This document shows positions 8,229-17,366 of a DNA stretch of 64,000 nt, piece by piece. Made by a program: the position numbers and the translations under genes. Source of the DNA: Thermosporothrix hazakensis (GTDB lineage Bacteria; Chloroflexota; Ktedonobacteria; Ktedonobacterales; Ktedonobacteraceae); contig NZ_QKUF01000004.1 of the NCBI RefSeq assembly GCF_003253565.1, forward strand, positions 124,001 to 188,000, given 5' to 3'. The stretch's first letter is position 1. Every line of letters starts with the position of its first letter. The notes under the pieces are model-generated. The model was not told the origin of the DNA. It ran no database searches and was given only the letters and a program-made list of their open reading frames with translations.

Positions 8229-9513
8229 CTAAAGGGTGACGGGCTTCTGAGAAACATCAACGGGATAGCCTGTCTCCGAAGAGACCGTATCCGCGATACG
8301 TGGTTGAGCCATTGACTCTCTCAGACAACAGGGGGGCGTGTCTGCCCTACTACTACTTCGCCTGGGACGCTGCCCAGGGAGACGTAGATACGTGAAGGAA
8401 CGAGGAAACTCCACTTGAGAACCACAGGCAAGCTGATGCATATTCACCGAGCCGACGAGGTCTCGGTGTCCCTGAAAGCCGCAAGCGCGGCATGCCCACT
8501 GTCTTCCCTTGGGCTTGTGCTTCTGCCCACAGACAGGACACTGGCTCGATGTCCCTCGTTCGGAGCCAGTGAAGCTCATGATGTGAGCGGCTTTGGCCTT
8601 ATGAGTAAGGTAGTCGATATCACGACCATATTCCCACAACGCCATCCGTTGATTCTGGTGTCTGCCATTGTTCTTGTTGCGGACACCATGAGGATTCCCG
8701 ATGAAGAGAGTTCCAACCTGTTGCTCAACACAGAAATTGATCACCTTGCGGGTGGCCTTGTGCCTCATGTCACGGATACGGCGTTCAGCACGACGACACT
8801 GCTTGTTTTTGGCGCGTTGCAGCTTCTTCCATCGGCGCGAATAGTGCTTGCATCTGGATTGCTTTTTCGCAAGCTGACCCAGGTGCTTGCTCCTCTGCCG
8901 TTTGAGGGAGCGGATCCCTCGCCCAGTCACGATCATGGCCACTGCTGTGTTGGTGGTGACAGCCGCCAGGTGGATTTCCCCCCAGATCGACGGTGGCCTG
9001 CACCGTGCCTGGAGCTTCTTCTGCTTGCTGCTGTTCGACACAGACATGCAGCTCAAAGCCATTGTTCCAAACCAGGCTACATGCACCACTGTTTTCAGGC
9101 AGGTCGAGAGGCAGGACCAGGGAAGGGCGCCCCTTGCCCATTGGCAGCACCACACGCCCACGCTCACGCGAGACGGCCTGAGCAGGCCATTTGACTGGAT
9201 AGAAGCGTTTGGTGCGCCAGGGGTATTTCATCTGCATCTGCGGATGACGTTGACGCAGTTTGCTCGTGGTCTCAATGGTGGCAAGAAAAGCGGTAAACAC
9301 CTGCTGAACCGATTGGCTGTGCAAGGCAAACCGGCCCCTGGTAGCCTGGTGCAATGCATTCCGCCCCGGCCATCTGGTATGTCCCATACGCGCAGTTTTG
9401 TGCATTTCCATACGCACGTTCCATATCTGCGCCGACTCCATTTGAGCAGCTTTACAGCGTTGGAATTGCTGATAGGACAAAGCATTCAGTTGGTAGATTT
9501 TTACCGTTTTCAC
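8229..9513 (-). pseudogene. tnpB: tnpB (RNA-guided nuclease ancestor of Cas12), frameshifted
   Basis: The leftward frame from GTG 9513 encodes a TnpB N-terminus up to ATVDLG. At a run of six C on the plus strand (8978-8983) the frame shifts by +1, and the protein continues in the next frame as GEIHLAAVTTNTAVAMIV. That second part includes the zinc-finger pairs CPVC and CRACG, the last RuvC acidic segment GHRDLVGSVNMHQ, and an Arg/Ser-rich tail over the presumed guide-RNA region. Correcting one base restores an otherwise normal TnpB, so slippage, decay or assembly error are all possible. Confidence 0.75.
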
Positions 9514-9527
9514 GGGAGAATGATATC

Positions 9528-9941
9528 ATGAATACAGGTCGTTTGCAAGTGGGTAAAACCAGATATGCCCACTCCTCTCGTGCCTACCATCTGGTATGGA
9601 TCCCACAGGATCGGCGTCAGCTTCTCACGGGAGAGGTGCAAAAAGAGACGAAATGCCTGATGGCAGAATGTTGTGAACGACAAGGCTTGACACTCTTCGC
9701 ACTGGAGACGGATGAAGATCACATTCACGAGTTCATCAGTGCACCGCCACGTTTGAGCCCTGCCTTGATTGCCAACCATTTGAAAGGAGACGCTTCTCGT
9801 TTCCTGCGTGTGAGGTTCCCTCATCTCAACAAAGTCAGCGGAAAGGAGCACGGATGGACCAGCAGCTCTAATGTGAGGACAGCAGGCAACGTATCAGCCG
9901 AGACCATCAAGAGGTACATCGAGGAGTGTCAGGGAAAGTGA
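9528..9941 (+). CDS. tnpA: IS200/IS605 transposase TnpA (Y1 HUH family)
   Basis: The 137-aa protein has the TnpA opening YHLVWIPQDRR, the HUH metal motif as DHIHEFI and a conserved Tyr region ETIKRYIEECQ near the end. TnpA cuts and rejoins single-stranded DNA at the hairpin ends of the element using the tyrosine. It starts at ATG 9528 behind GGGAG. The HUH region is slightly unusual (HIHEFISAPP rather than HVHLLV), but the key His residues and Tyr are present. Confidence 0.85.
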   Translation: MNTGRLQVGKTRYAHSSRAYHLVWIPQDRRQLLTGEVQKETKCLMAECCERQGLTLFALETDEDHIHEFISAPPRLSPALIANHLKGDASRFLRVRFPHLNKVSGKEHGWTSSSNVRTAGNVSAETIKRYIEECQGK

Positions 9942-10427
9942 GAGCGCCGTATTGATAAGACACGGCAGCTCCAAAGCCTACAGCAAGAGGCAAGAAAGGC
10001 GCAACCCAAAAAGATACGTGACAATGAACTGCAAATGCTGCACTTCATGATCTTTCATGGCAACGATAAAGCCGAAAGGAACCTGCACGATGATCCCCTG
10101 ACGGCGCTCCTGGTGATGCATGTCGGGCTCAACGACTTCCTGCACTATCATTACCAGCTTTGCGGGCGCTGGTGGGTCAGCAGCAAGCGGCTGCTTGCCG
10201 ATCTGCGCACCTGGGATCCCCCACTTGCTCACCTTGTCGAGCAGTTCGTCAGCACAGGCGAGGTACAGGCCAAATTCGCGTACTGGCGTGCTATCATTGA
10301 TCACATTGTAGAGCCACTCGGAGGACATCAACCCTTCTACGAAAACAACTGCACCTGCCCTATCTGTCAGCGCGATCTCGCTCATCTGCTTTCTTTTTCA
10401 CAAGATGGGCAAAACATCTGAGGAATG

Positions 10428-10454
10428 TGTCACAAATCTCACCCCCTTTTCGTC
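10428..10454 (+). promoter_or_regulatory. ECF41-type promoter (TGTCACA-N16-CGTC)
   Basis: TGTCACA at 10428-10434 is followed after exactly 16 bp by CGTC at 10451-10454. This matches the target consensus described for ECF41 sigma factors. It lies 53 bp upstream of the oxidoreductase start, in an operon that encodes an ECF41 sigma factor, and so predicts autoregulation. Confidence 0.75.
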
Positions 10455-10506
10455 ATCATTTGCAACAAAGGACAAAGAACATCAATACACGAAAGGGATT
10501 GAGAAT

Positions 10507-11820
10507 ATGAACACAGAACAACTGACTGTCGCAATCGTTGGTGGAGGTTTGAGCGGACTCAGCGCCGCTACCTATCTGGCACGCGCAGGTGTTCAAGTCA
10601 CCTTGTTTGAAAAGGCCGCTCACCCGGGAGGCCGCGCCGCCTCGCAGCGGTATCAGGGGTATTCGCTTAATCGTGGATCGCATGCATTCTATTCAGGCGG
10701 AAGCGCTTCTGAGGTGCTCCGAGAGCTGAACATCACCTACCCCTATAGCTCGCCAGCAGCCGGGGACCTCTTTCTCCTGGAACAGGGACGCTTCGAGCCC
10801 TTTCCAGCAACGGCGGGCACGATGGTCAGGACAAAGGCGCTTGATCTGCTGGACAAACTGGAACTTATGCGCGTGCTTGCGACTTTCTCGACCGCCGGCA
10901 CCGCACATATCAGCGTACAGGAATGGATACAGCAGAGCTTCCGCCGGCCACAGAACCGATACCTGATAGCAGCAATTGCCCGGACCTATACCTATAGCGA
11001 CGCGCTTGATCTGGTGAGCGCCGAGGTCTTTATTGACAAACTGCGTCGCTCCCTCTTCCACCCGGTTCACTATATTCAGCACGGCTGGCAAACGCTGGTA
11101 GACGCGCTACAGGCCCAGGCAGAGCGCTACGGAGCCCAGATCAAAAGTGGAACACGCGTCACCGGGCTTGTACGTGAAGGCAATCGCGTGCAGGGGGTGC
11201 GCCTGAGCGATGGGAGAGTGTTTTCGGCAGATGCCGTCATCGTCGCGACGACACCCAAAGAGGCTGCCAGAATCATCGATGTGCCTTCATTCCAGACGCT
11301 TGCTGATAGCCTGCTCCCGGCACGTCTGGCAACGGTAGAGGTCGCACTTAGCCGCCAACCAGTGCAAGAGCACACGATTGTGCAAAGCCTGGATCACCCG
11401 GTTTTTATGAGCGTACAATCTCACTATACCGAGGTCGCACCAAAGGGAGCCGCTCTGATTACCGCCTTTAAGCAGCTTTCGCCGATAAAGGCCACCGATC
11501 CCGAGCAGGATCTACAGGACCTCGAAGCGGTTCTTGATGCAGCGCAGCCCGGTTGGCGAGAGGTCCAGGTAAAGAAGATCTATCTACCGCACATCGAGAC
11601 GGTAGGGACTCTTCCGCTTGCACGTAGCGGTGGTTTTGCCGGAAGGCCAGATTATCGCCTGCCAGAACTCACGAATCTCTATCTGGCCGGTGACTGGGTC
11701 GGCTCGGAGGGCTTCGCGACTGATGCCAGCCTGGCAAGCGCGCGGCGGGTCTCGCGCCTCATCCTTCAGGCAGGATCCTCGCTTTATGCGGAGCAGCGTC
11801 AGTTGTCCCTGGCGAGATAA
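10507..11820 (+). CDS. FAD-dependent oxidoreductase (phytoene-desaturase/amine-oxidase-like)
   Basis: This 437-aa flavoprotein begins VAIVGGGLSGLSAATYLARAG, a canonical FAD-binding Rossmann motif, followed by LFEKAAHPGGRAAS, the GG-doublet motif of the amine oxidase/phytoene desaturase superfamily. The C-terminal NLYLAGDWVGSEGFATDASLASA is the second FAD contact. The start is ATG 10507; an upstream in-frame extension lacks homology. It precedes the ECF41 sigma gene by 35 bp. ECF41 factors are commonly linked to carboxymuconolactone decarboxylase, oxidoreductase or epimerase (COE) genes, and this fits the oxidoreductase class. Its substrate is unknown. Confidence 0.85.
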   Translation: MNTEQLTVAIVGGGLSGLSAATYLARAGVQVTLFEKAAHPGGRAASQRYQGYSLNRGSHAFYSGGSASEVLRELNITYPYSSPAAGDLFLLEQGRFEPFPATAGTMVRTKALDLLDKLELMRVLATFSTAGTAHISVQEWIQQSFRRPQNRYLIAAIARTYTYSDALDLVSAEVFIDKLRRSLFHPVHYIQHGWQTLVDALQAQAERYGAQIKSGTRVTGLVREGNRVQGVRLSDGRVFSADAVIVATTPKEAARIIDVPSFQTLADSLLPARLATVEVALSRQPVQEHTIVQSLDHPVFMSVQSHYTEVAPKGAALITAFKQLSPIKATDPEQDLQDLEAVLDAAQPGWREVQVKKIYLPHIETVGTLPLARSGGFAGRPDYRLPELTNLYLAGDWVGSEGFATDASLASARRVSRLILQAGSSLYAEQRQLSLAR

Positions 11821-11855
11821 TAAGATATAATGAGGAGAAAAGGTAGAAGTATCAG

Positions 11856-12734
11856 ATGAAAGATCCAGAAGAGACAACTCGAATATTCAATCAATACCGA
11901 TTACTCCTCACCTCTATCGCCTATCGCATGCTCGGTAGCTATACAGACGCTGAGGATATCGTCCAAGAAGCATTTGTGCGTTGGCTTCAGGCCAGTGATA
12001 CCGAGATGCAGACGCCGAAAGCGTATCTTACGACCGTTGTGGTGCGTTTATGCATCGACAAGCAACGGTCGGCGAGCGCTCGGCGAGAGGTCTATGTTGG
12101 TCCCTGGCTGCCCGAGCCCGTTCTGACCGACACCCTGGCCGAGAACGTAGCTCGGGCGGAGTCGCTTTCGTTTGCCTTCCTGCTGATGCTGGAACGCTTG
12201 AACCCGGTGGAGCGCGCTATCTTCCTGCTGCACGAGGTCTTTGATTATAGCTATACAGAGATCGCCGAGATTGTGGGCAAAAGCGTCGCGAACTGTCGCC
12301 AGATCCTGCATCGAGCCCAACAACGCCTGAACCGGCCACAGGCCCGTTTTCCCGTCCCGCTAGAAGAGCAGAAAAGCATGCTCGACCGCTTTACCCGGGC
12401 GACGCGAAATGGTGATGTCGAGGAGCTGTTACATCTGCTGGCAGATGATGTGGTCTTCACAACTGACAGCAATGGCAAGACGAGGGCAGGACTCAGGCCA
12501 GTACAGGGAGCAAAGAAGGTTGTGCGCGGCATGCTCGGCGGTATGCGCTGGTATCCAGCAGATATGCAGATCATTCAAGTAGAGCTAAACGGGCAAATTG
12601 CGCTTCTCGGTCAGCATAATGGCCAGATTCTCGCCGCGATGCTGCCGGAGATCGTCAATGGACGGGTGCAAAATATCTACCTCATCACCAACCCGGATAA
12701 GCTGACGGCGCTCAAAGCAGGTGTGATCTTCTAA
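11856..12734 (+). CDS. sigJ: ECF41-group sigma factor with SnoaL-like C-terminal domain (SigJ-like)
   Basis: The 292-aa protein has sigma region 2 (about residues 8-75, YRMLGSYTDAEDIVQEAFVRW), the ECF41 linker motif WLPEP at about 85, region 4 (about 108-160, LNPVERAIFLLHEVFDYSYT), and a fused SnoaL-like domain of about 120 residues. The latter ends with ITNPDKLTALKAGV, which contains the NPDKL signature. In this group the fused domain replaces a separate anti-sigma factor and tunes activity. Both signatures, the upstream oxidoreductase partner and the matching promoter at 10428 make the assignment strong. The signal sensed is unknown. Confidence 0.92.
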   Translation: MKDPEETTRIFNQYRLLLTSIAYRMLGSYTDAEDIVQEAFVRWLQASDTEMQTPKAYLTTVVVRLCIDKQRSASARREVYVGPWLPEPVLTDTLAENVARAESLSFAFLLMLERLNPVERAIFLLHEVFDYSYTEIAEIVGKSVANCRQILHRAQQRLNRPQARFPVPLEEQKSMLDRFTRATRNGDVEELLHLLADDVVFTTDSNGKTRAGLRPVQGAKKVVRGMLGGMRWYPADMQIIQVELNGQIALLGQHNGQILAAMLPEIVNGRVQNIYLITNPDKLTALKAGVIF

Positions 12735-12741
12735 TAGGGGC

Positions 12742-12776
12742 AAAAAAAAGAAGAGGCGTCCGGCAGACACCCCTTC
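12742..12776 (-). terminator. Rho-independent terminator of the DUF892 gene
   Basis: Read leftward, GAAGGGGTGTC (12776-12766) pairs with GGACGCCTCTTC (12761-12750) using two G-U pairs around a TGCC loop, followed by a run of eight T. It lies 11 bp beyond the DUF892 stop and just downstream of the convergent sigJ gene, so it may serve both directions weakly. Confidence 0.8.
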
Positions 12777-12786
12777 TCAGTCGCAG

Positions 12787-13278
12787 TTAACGAGCTTTCA
12801 CCACCTGCGTCATGGTCTGCTGTACCACCGCTGGCAGATTCTGCTGTAGCCAGCGGGCCATCTCCTCTTCATCGCGCAGGATCCGCTGGCAGACCTGAGC
12901 AACCTGCGGCTCGCCTGCTGCCTGTGCCGCCTCAATCAGTGCGGAATAGGAAGCGATCTCAAAATGCTCTGCCGCGCAGTCCGCAAGGGCATTCTTGACC
13001 ATCTCGTCACGAGCAGCGCCGGTTGAAACAGCCTGCATCTGCCCGAATAGCTTCGCCATGCCTGTCTTCATGGCAGAGGTGCTTCCGCCGAGGCTCTCCA
13101 CACACTCCTTCACCATCTGTGCATGCTGGCGTGTCTGCTCAAGATGCTCCTGAATCTTTATTTGCTCCTGCGGATAGTCCTTCGCATCTTTCACCTGATG
13201 CTCCAGAACCTGAATCAACGCGTTTTCCATTCCATAAGCATCGTTGAGCCAGGAAATGAGAAGATCTTTCCCTACCAT
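12787..13278 (-). CDS. DUF892 (YciE/YciF-type) ferritin-like protein
   Basis: This 163-aa all-helical protein matches the DUF892 family, a ferritin-like four-helix bundle often induced by stress. Visible features are the opening LLISWLNDAYGMENALIQVLEHQ, the HLEQTRQHAQMVKECVESLGG helix and the ALADCAAEHFEIASYSALIEAA helix, with Glu and His residues in the positions that could hold a di-iron site. Molecular function is not established for the family. The gene ends at a strong terminator and is divergent from recQ. Confidence 0.85.
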   Translation of the reverse strand: MVGKDLLISWLNDAYGMENALIQVLEHQVKDAKDYPQEQIKIQEHLEQTRQHAQMVKECVESLGGSTSAMKTGMAKLFGQMQAVSTGAARDEMVKNALADCAAEHFEIASYSALIEAAQAAGEPQVAQVCQRILRDEEEMARWLQQNLPAVVQQTMTQVVKAR

Positions 13279-13533
13279 ACGGTTGCGTCTCCTTTCTTGA
13301 ACTTCCTATGCCACAATAGAACGTCCGCTCTTTTTTGCAGAAAAGGAAGAACTGAACGGAATTTTCTTTTTCACTTCGGTCTTTTATGGACGGAGGTATC
13401 ACGATAAACATCGAAGAAAGGTAACAGAAGGGCGCATCTTCCATGCAAGCCAGAGAGCATAAAAGGAAACAAAAGAAGACAGCAAGCCGTGTTGAAAAGA
13501 GAGCACCGTACATCAGGAGGCACAGCAGATCTC

Positions 13534-15181
13534 ATGACAAAAACACAAACGCTAGAACGCATTCGCCAGCTTGTACAGCAATCGTTCGGCTATCAAAACG
13601 CACGACCGGGACAGGAAGCCGCAATACAGGCACTTCTTGAGGGTCATGATACATTAGCGGTGATGCCAACAGGCTCCGGGAAATCGCTGATCTATCAGGT
13701 AGCAGCCCGGCTGCTGAAAGGTCCAACGGTGGTTATTTCGCCACTGATCGCCCTGCAACGCGATCAGGCGCAAGCGCTTGAGGAACTTCCCGCCGGAGAA
13801 GCTGCACAACTGAATTCCGCTCAGCCCGAAGCCAAGCGCCAGGAGACACCGGACAGTTTGCAAGAACAGAAGCTGGAGTTTTTGTTTCTGGCTCCTGAGC
13901 AGTTCGACAATGAGGAGACGCTTGCACAGGTCAAGCAGGCACATCCATCGCTCTTTGTCGTTGATGAAGCACACTGTATCAGCGAGTGGGGGCGTGATTT
14001 CCGCCCATCCTATATCCGCCTGGGAAGCGTTATCGAGGCAATCGGACATCCGCGAGTTCTCGCGTTGACTGCCACTGCTGCGCCACCGGCCCGTGAAGAG
14101 ATCGTTGAACGACTGGGGATGCCATAACCCACGCGTCATTGTCCGGGGCTTTGACCGCCCGGAGATCTGGCTTGGTGTCGAAACCGTCCATGACAATACA
14201 CAGAAGAAGAAGGCCCTTCTGGACTCTATCGCGGATGTTGAGAAGCCCGGCATCGTCTACGTTGCTACCCGCAAACATGCAGAAGAGATTGCCGCAACAC
14301 TCAATGAGGCAGGCATCCATGCAGCATTCTATCACGCCGGCATGAAGGCCAAAGAGCGCGAACAGACCCAGGAATCGTTTATGCAGAACGCGATCGAGGT
14401 TATTGTTGCCACCAACGCCTTTGGAATGGGGATTGATAAACCTGACGTGCGCTTTGTCTTTCATTATGACATTTGCGACTCTATCGATGCCTACTATCAG
14501 GAGATCGGACGAGCCGGACGAGACGGCCAGCAGGCTCGAGCGCTCCTCTTCTACAATCCCAAAGATGTGGGGTTGCAACAATTTCTCGTTGGAAGCGGCT
14601 CGATTGAAACGGACCAGGTACAGCGGCTTCAACGAGTACTAAAACGCGCAACCAGGCCGATCGATCCCGAAACACTCAGTAAGAAGCTGGATCTTCCTTC
14701 GGGGAAATTGACGCAGATACTGCATCACCTGGGAAAAGCTGGTGTCGTGGAAATCACCCCCACAGGGGAGGTGCTCCTGAAACAAAAACCTCAGAATGAA
14801 GCCGAAGTCGCTCAGGAAGCCAGCCAATCTCAGGAGGCCTATCAGCGCTATGTGCATTCGCGAGTCGAAATGATGCGCTCCTATGCCGAGACGACAGATT
14901 GTCGGCGCAAGTACTTGCTTAATTACTTCGGTGAGGAATATCAGGCTCCTTGCAACTTTTGCGACAATTGCGAGGCCGGTACCACCTCCAACGAGCAGGA
15001 ACAACACATACCCTTCCCGCTCAACAGCGCAGTCGAGCACCCGAAATGGGGAACTGGACAGATTGTGCGTTATGAAGGCGATACCCTCGTTGTCCTTTTC
15101 CAGAGCGTCGGCTATAAATCGCTCTCACGATCGGTGGTGGGTGAAAAGCAGCTCCTCAAGCCGGCACAACGCGACGCGTGA
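13534..15181 (+). pseudogene. recQ: RecQ-type ATP-dependent DNA helicase, frameshifted
   Basis: The first part (13534-14121) carries the Walker [15 protein letters not shown], the DEAH box [19 protein letters not shown] and motif [15 protein letters not shown]. It hits a stop right after ERLGMP. A +1 shift near 14121-14124 continues as [17 protein letters not shown] and the whole second RecA domain (VIVATNAFGMGIDKPDVRFV, QEIGRAGRDGQ), the four-cysteine RecQ zinc region (CRRKYLL ... CNFCDNC) and a winged-helix/C-terminal segment to 15181. Removing one base would give an intact helicase of about 549 aa that unwinds 3'-5'. An assembly error is as likely as true inactivation. Confidence 0.8.
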
Positions 15182-15571
15182 ACCATTCAGCCTCTGGAAT
15201 CAGGCGCAGCTCACTGAAGGTCTGAAAGAGCTCCCGAAGCGAACCTTCGCTATCACGGACCCGCTGAAAGTCTGACTGCCCGATTTTGGTCGTACTTGAG
15301 ATACTATCCCGATCCAAGCCAAAGGCGAAAAAAGGCTTTACCTGATAAAAAGCAAATAAAGGGCAGGAGTTGACCTCAACACATTGCAAGACGCAGAAAA
15401 ATAGCGTATACTCTAGAAAAGATGTTTTTCAGAGAAATAGGGCAGATTATCTGAGCAGTGATGGGTGCAAGGGATTTACATTTTTCTATCATTCAAACGA
15501 GTGTTGCTGTTTTTCCCGTATACTTACATCGCAAGTAGAGCACGTTCTAGCGAGCATTACGGAGGTTTCTC
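15182..15571. other. Intergenic; possible short unrecognised leftward remnant
   Basis: On the minus strand an open frame (about 15389-15156) encodes residues such as TTKIGQSDFQRVRDSEGSL and a Trp/Arg-rich end. It has protein-like character but no start signal and no family I can name, and may be a gene remnant. The right part should hold the promoter of the Mrr-like gene. Confidence 0.3.
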
Positions 15572-16279
15572 TTGAAAAAGCAGCTCCTCACCTATGGGGT
15601 CGTGTTCCTGTCTCTGGTACTGGTTCTCCTGATCGTCCTCGGTTGGTCCTCATTCAGTCCGCTGTTACAGTGTCTCTTTCTCCCTCTCGGCTTCCTCCTG
15701 GTGGCCTTTGCTTTGATCCTACTGTTTCATCCAAAGGTGCTCACGGTGCCGCTCCGTCGCTCCGTTAAGCGGTCTACCAGGCGCGTTTCTCCACGGCCTG
15801 CACCGGCTCCTCCCCCGGCGAGCCAAAATGGACATACTTCTGAGATTCCGCGTACGCTTCAGGACGTGTACAGGCTCAAGCCAGAAGAATTTGAACTCTT
15901 CTCGGCGGCCCTTGTAATCGCTCAGGGAGAGCATCGCTTTCTGGAACATTGTGGCAAGACCGGAGATCATGGGGTGGATACCAGGCTGCTCAATCAGTTC
16001 AATGATCTGGTCATTGTCCAGAGCAAGCGCTATGCGCCAAATAAAAAAGTTCAGGAATCAGAGGTGCGAGATTTTCTGGGAGCGACATATGACAATCGCG
16101 CTGTCTACGGGTATTTCGTCACCACCTCTACCTTTACCAAACCCGCCCGACAGTGGATCTACAAGCATACTGCACGCATTCGCACAATTGACGCTCCGGT
16201 GATTGAAGCATTACTTCAACAGAAGCGGCCTCAGATCATCCAGGCACTCCAGGAGATCAAGCAGCAGCAAAAATTGTAA
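15572..16279 (+). CDS. Membrane-anchored Mrr-like restriction endonuclease domain protein
   Basis: The 235-aa protein starts at TTG 15572 behind CGGAGG. Residues about 5-50 form two hydrophobic membrane segments, followed by a basic, Pro-rich linker (RRSVKRSTRRVSPRPAPAPP). Residues about 95-225 match the Mrr_cat nuclease fold: helix LKPEEFELFSAALVIAQGE, the metal-site Asp in GDHGVD and the VIVQSKRYAP strand giving a D...QxK catalytic pattern. Membrane-tethered Mrr-like nucleases are thought to act on foreign or damaged DNA near the envelope, but the role here is not known. No methylase is adjacent. Confidence 0.8.
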   Translation: MKKQLLTYGVVFLSLVLVLLIVLGWSSFSPLLQCLFLPLGFLLVAFALILLFHPKVLTVPLRRSVKRSTRRVSPRPAPAPPPASQNGHTSEIPRTLQDVYRLKPEEFELFSAALVIAQGEHRFLEHCGKTGDHGVDTRLLNQFNDLVIVQSKRYAPNKKVQESEVRDFLGATYDNRAVYGYFVTTSTFTKPARQWIYKHTARIRTIDAPVIEALLQQKRPQIIQALQEIKQQQKL

Positions 16280-16362
16280 TATCGATATCTCTCATTGCCA
16301 GAAAGCGCATTCTATGAGAAAAAGGCCGATGCACAAGAAGGTCATCTAAAGGATAAAAGAAC

Positions 16363-16734
16363 ATGTATAGGCTTCAACTGCCTGCGGAGCAACGAAAGCA
16401 GTGGGATCCTACCTTCTTACCACCAACCGGGCCCTTTTTCTTTCAAGAAGAGCCACTGGCACGACGCTTGCTACAGACGGGCATGCCCATCCATACGCGG
16501 CCAAAGTTTCGAGAGGGCTTTCCGAACTTTGTCCCGACATATGGACCCGTGAGGCCTGCCCGCCGACTTTTATCCGAAATGTGTCAGGTGAAGCCAGGAG
16601 ACAATGGCGCTTCTATGAGCTCTGAGGGAAGAACGCAGATATCGTTTGGCATCAGATCTTATAAGAACTACTGCAATATTCACCCACTAAGCCTGTTCTG
16701 TGGCTTTTACCATATGACAAGCGAACCCGGGTAA
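16363..16734 (+). CDS. Hypothetical protein, uncertain
   Basis: A 123-codon frame begins at ATG 16363 after a weak purine-rich AAAGGATAAAAG. The product is rich in Pro, Phe and Arg (DPTFLPPTGPFFFQEEPLAR, then FPNFVPTYGPVRPARRLL) and has no recognised domain. The second half looks less protein-like. It fills most of the 591-bp gap between the Mrr-like and HxlR genes. It may be spurious. Confidence 0.25.
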   Translation: MYRLQLPAEQRKQWDPTFLPPTGPFFFQEEPLARRLLQTGMPIHTRPKFREGFPNFVPTYGPVRPARRLLSEMCQVKPGDNGASMSSEGRTQISFGIRSYKNYCNIHPLSLFCGFYHMTSEPG

Positions 16735-16870
16735 AGCGCAATTTTCCAGAGTGCTTTCGATCAAAAAGTCGACAATGCGTACTATAAACCGCTCAAAGAG
16801 CGCCTGTTCTATGCAGTACAGCGAAAAAATGGTATACTAACCTGTAAGTACAAGATGGGAGTGGAAGGCG

Positions 16871-17278
16871 ATGGGACTCGATCAACTGACTACTGAGAGC
16901 AATTTAGAGCACCTGGACCCGATTGCCGGCACGCGCCAGGGATTAGAGCTTGTTTCGGATAAATGGACAGTGCTTGTCATCTTCGCGCTGAAACAAGAGA
17001 AACGACGGCTAAGCGATCTCCAACGGCAAATAGAGGGCATCACCCAGAAAGTGTTAATTCAGACGCTGCGTAAGCTGGAATGTTATGGCCTGGTCAAGCG
17101 CACCGTCTATCCAGTCATTCCCCCAAAGGTAGAATACTCGCTCACACCGCTTGGCGAGACGCTGCTTGAGCCTCTCTACGCAATTTGCCGCTGGACAGAC
17201 GAACACTGGCAACAGATGCAAGCAGCCGCACAGCACTTTCACGCCAAACAGGCAAACAGAGGCCTGCCGCTCCGTTGA
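16871..17278 (+). CDS. HxlR-family transcriptional regulator
   Basis: The 135-aa winged-helix protein shows the HxlR pattern: a short N-arm, LELVSDKWTVLVIFALKQ, LSDLQRQIEGITQKVLIQ and TLRKLECYGLVKRTVYPVIP with the wing VEYSLTPLGETLLEPL. HxlR proteins are dimeric regulators, often redox or electrophile responsive. There is no Cys in the N-arm here, so a thiol switch is not supported. It lies just upstream of the disrupted MalT-type gene. Confidence 0.9.
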   Translation: MGLDQLTTESNLEHLDPIAGTRQGLELVSDKWTVLVIFALKQEKRRLSDLQRQIEGITQKVLIQTLRKLECYGLVKRTVYPVIPPKVEYSLTPLGETLLEPLYAICRWTDEHWQQMQAAAQHFHAKQANRGLPLR

Positions 17279-17283
17279 CGCGC

Positions 17284-17366
17284 CAATTACCCAACAGAGA
17301 TGTTCTGTACTTGCCAGAATCGACCAAAGCTGTTATATTCATCCAGAGAAGAGTGTTGGGTAATTG
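17284..17366. repeat. 13-bp perfect inverted repeat bounding an 83-bp unit
   Basis: CAATTACCCAACA at 17284-17296 and its exact complement TGTTGGGTAATTG at 17354-17366 are separated by 57 bp between the HxlR stop and the MalT-type start. It could be a paired operator or a tiny MITE-like unit. A TGTTGGGTAAT copy recurs near 29014. Confidence 0.6.

Larger units (their letters stand above)
8213..9954. mobile_element. IS200/IS605-family element 1 (divergent tnpA/tnpB)
   Basis: The element carries a rightward tnpA and a leftward, frameshifted tnpB with starts 14 bp apart, the IS605/IS608 arrangement. At its left end (the tnpB 3' end) the subterminal hairpin pairs CCCGTC at 8221-8226 with GACGGG at about 8238-8243, next to GTGACAC. 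The left boundary is set at 8213 from that end and the right boundary at 9954 from in-frame restoration of the host gene; either could be off by a few bases. Family elements move as single-stranded DNA without target duplication. Confidence 0.75.
7890..10421 (+). pseudogene. Nucleotidyltransferase-domain gene, frameshifted and split by an IS605-type element
   Basis: The N-terminal part (7890-8212) encodes the Pol-beta-type nucleotidyltransferase motif IIFGSLARMEATDKSDCDAKV, where GS and two acidic residues bind nucleotide and metal. The frame shifts by +1 near 8094-8101 (one extra base in GGCCGGGG) and continues as GVKLDLTFLSLEQLRKHT through SIILF. The C-terminal helical part resumes after the element at about 9955 (DKTRQLQSLQQEARKAQPKK) and runs to 10421. 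Joining G8212 to base 9955 restores the frame exactly as SIILFDKTRQ. The gene is inactive because of both the insertion and the frameshift. Such enzymes transfer a nucleotide, often AMP, to antibiotics or proteins. Confidence 0.75.

Noticed and set aside
8213..9954. Programmed frameshifting to make full-length TnpB in element 1 at the C6/G6 run
   Set aside because: IS605-type TnpB is not known to need it and element 3 TnpB is in one frame; a simple +1 error or mutation is more economical.
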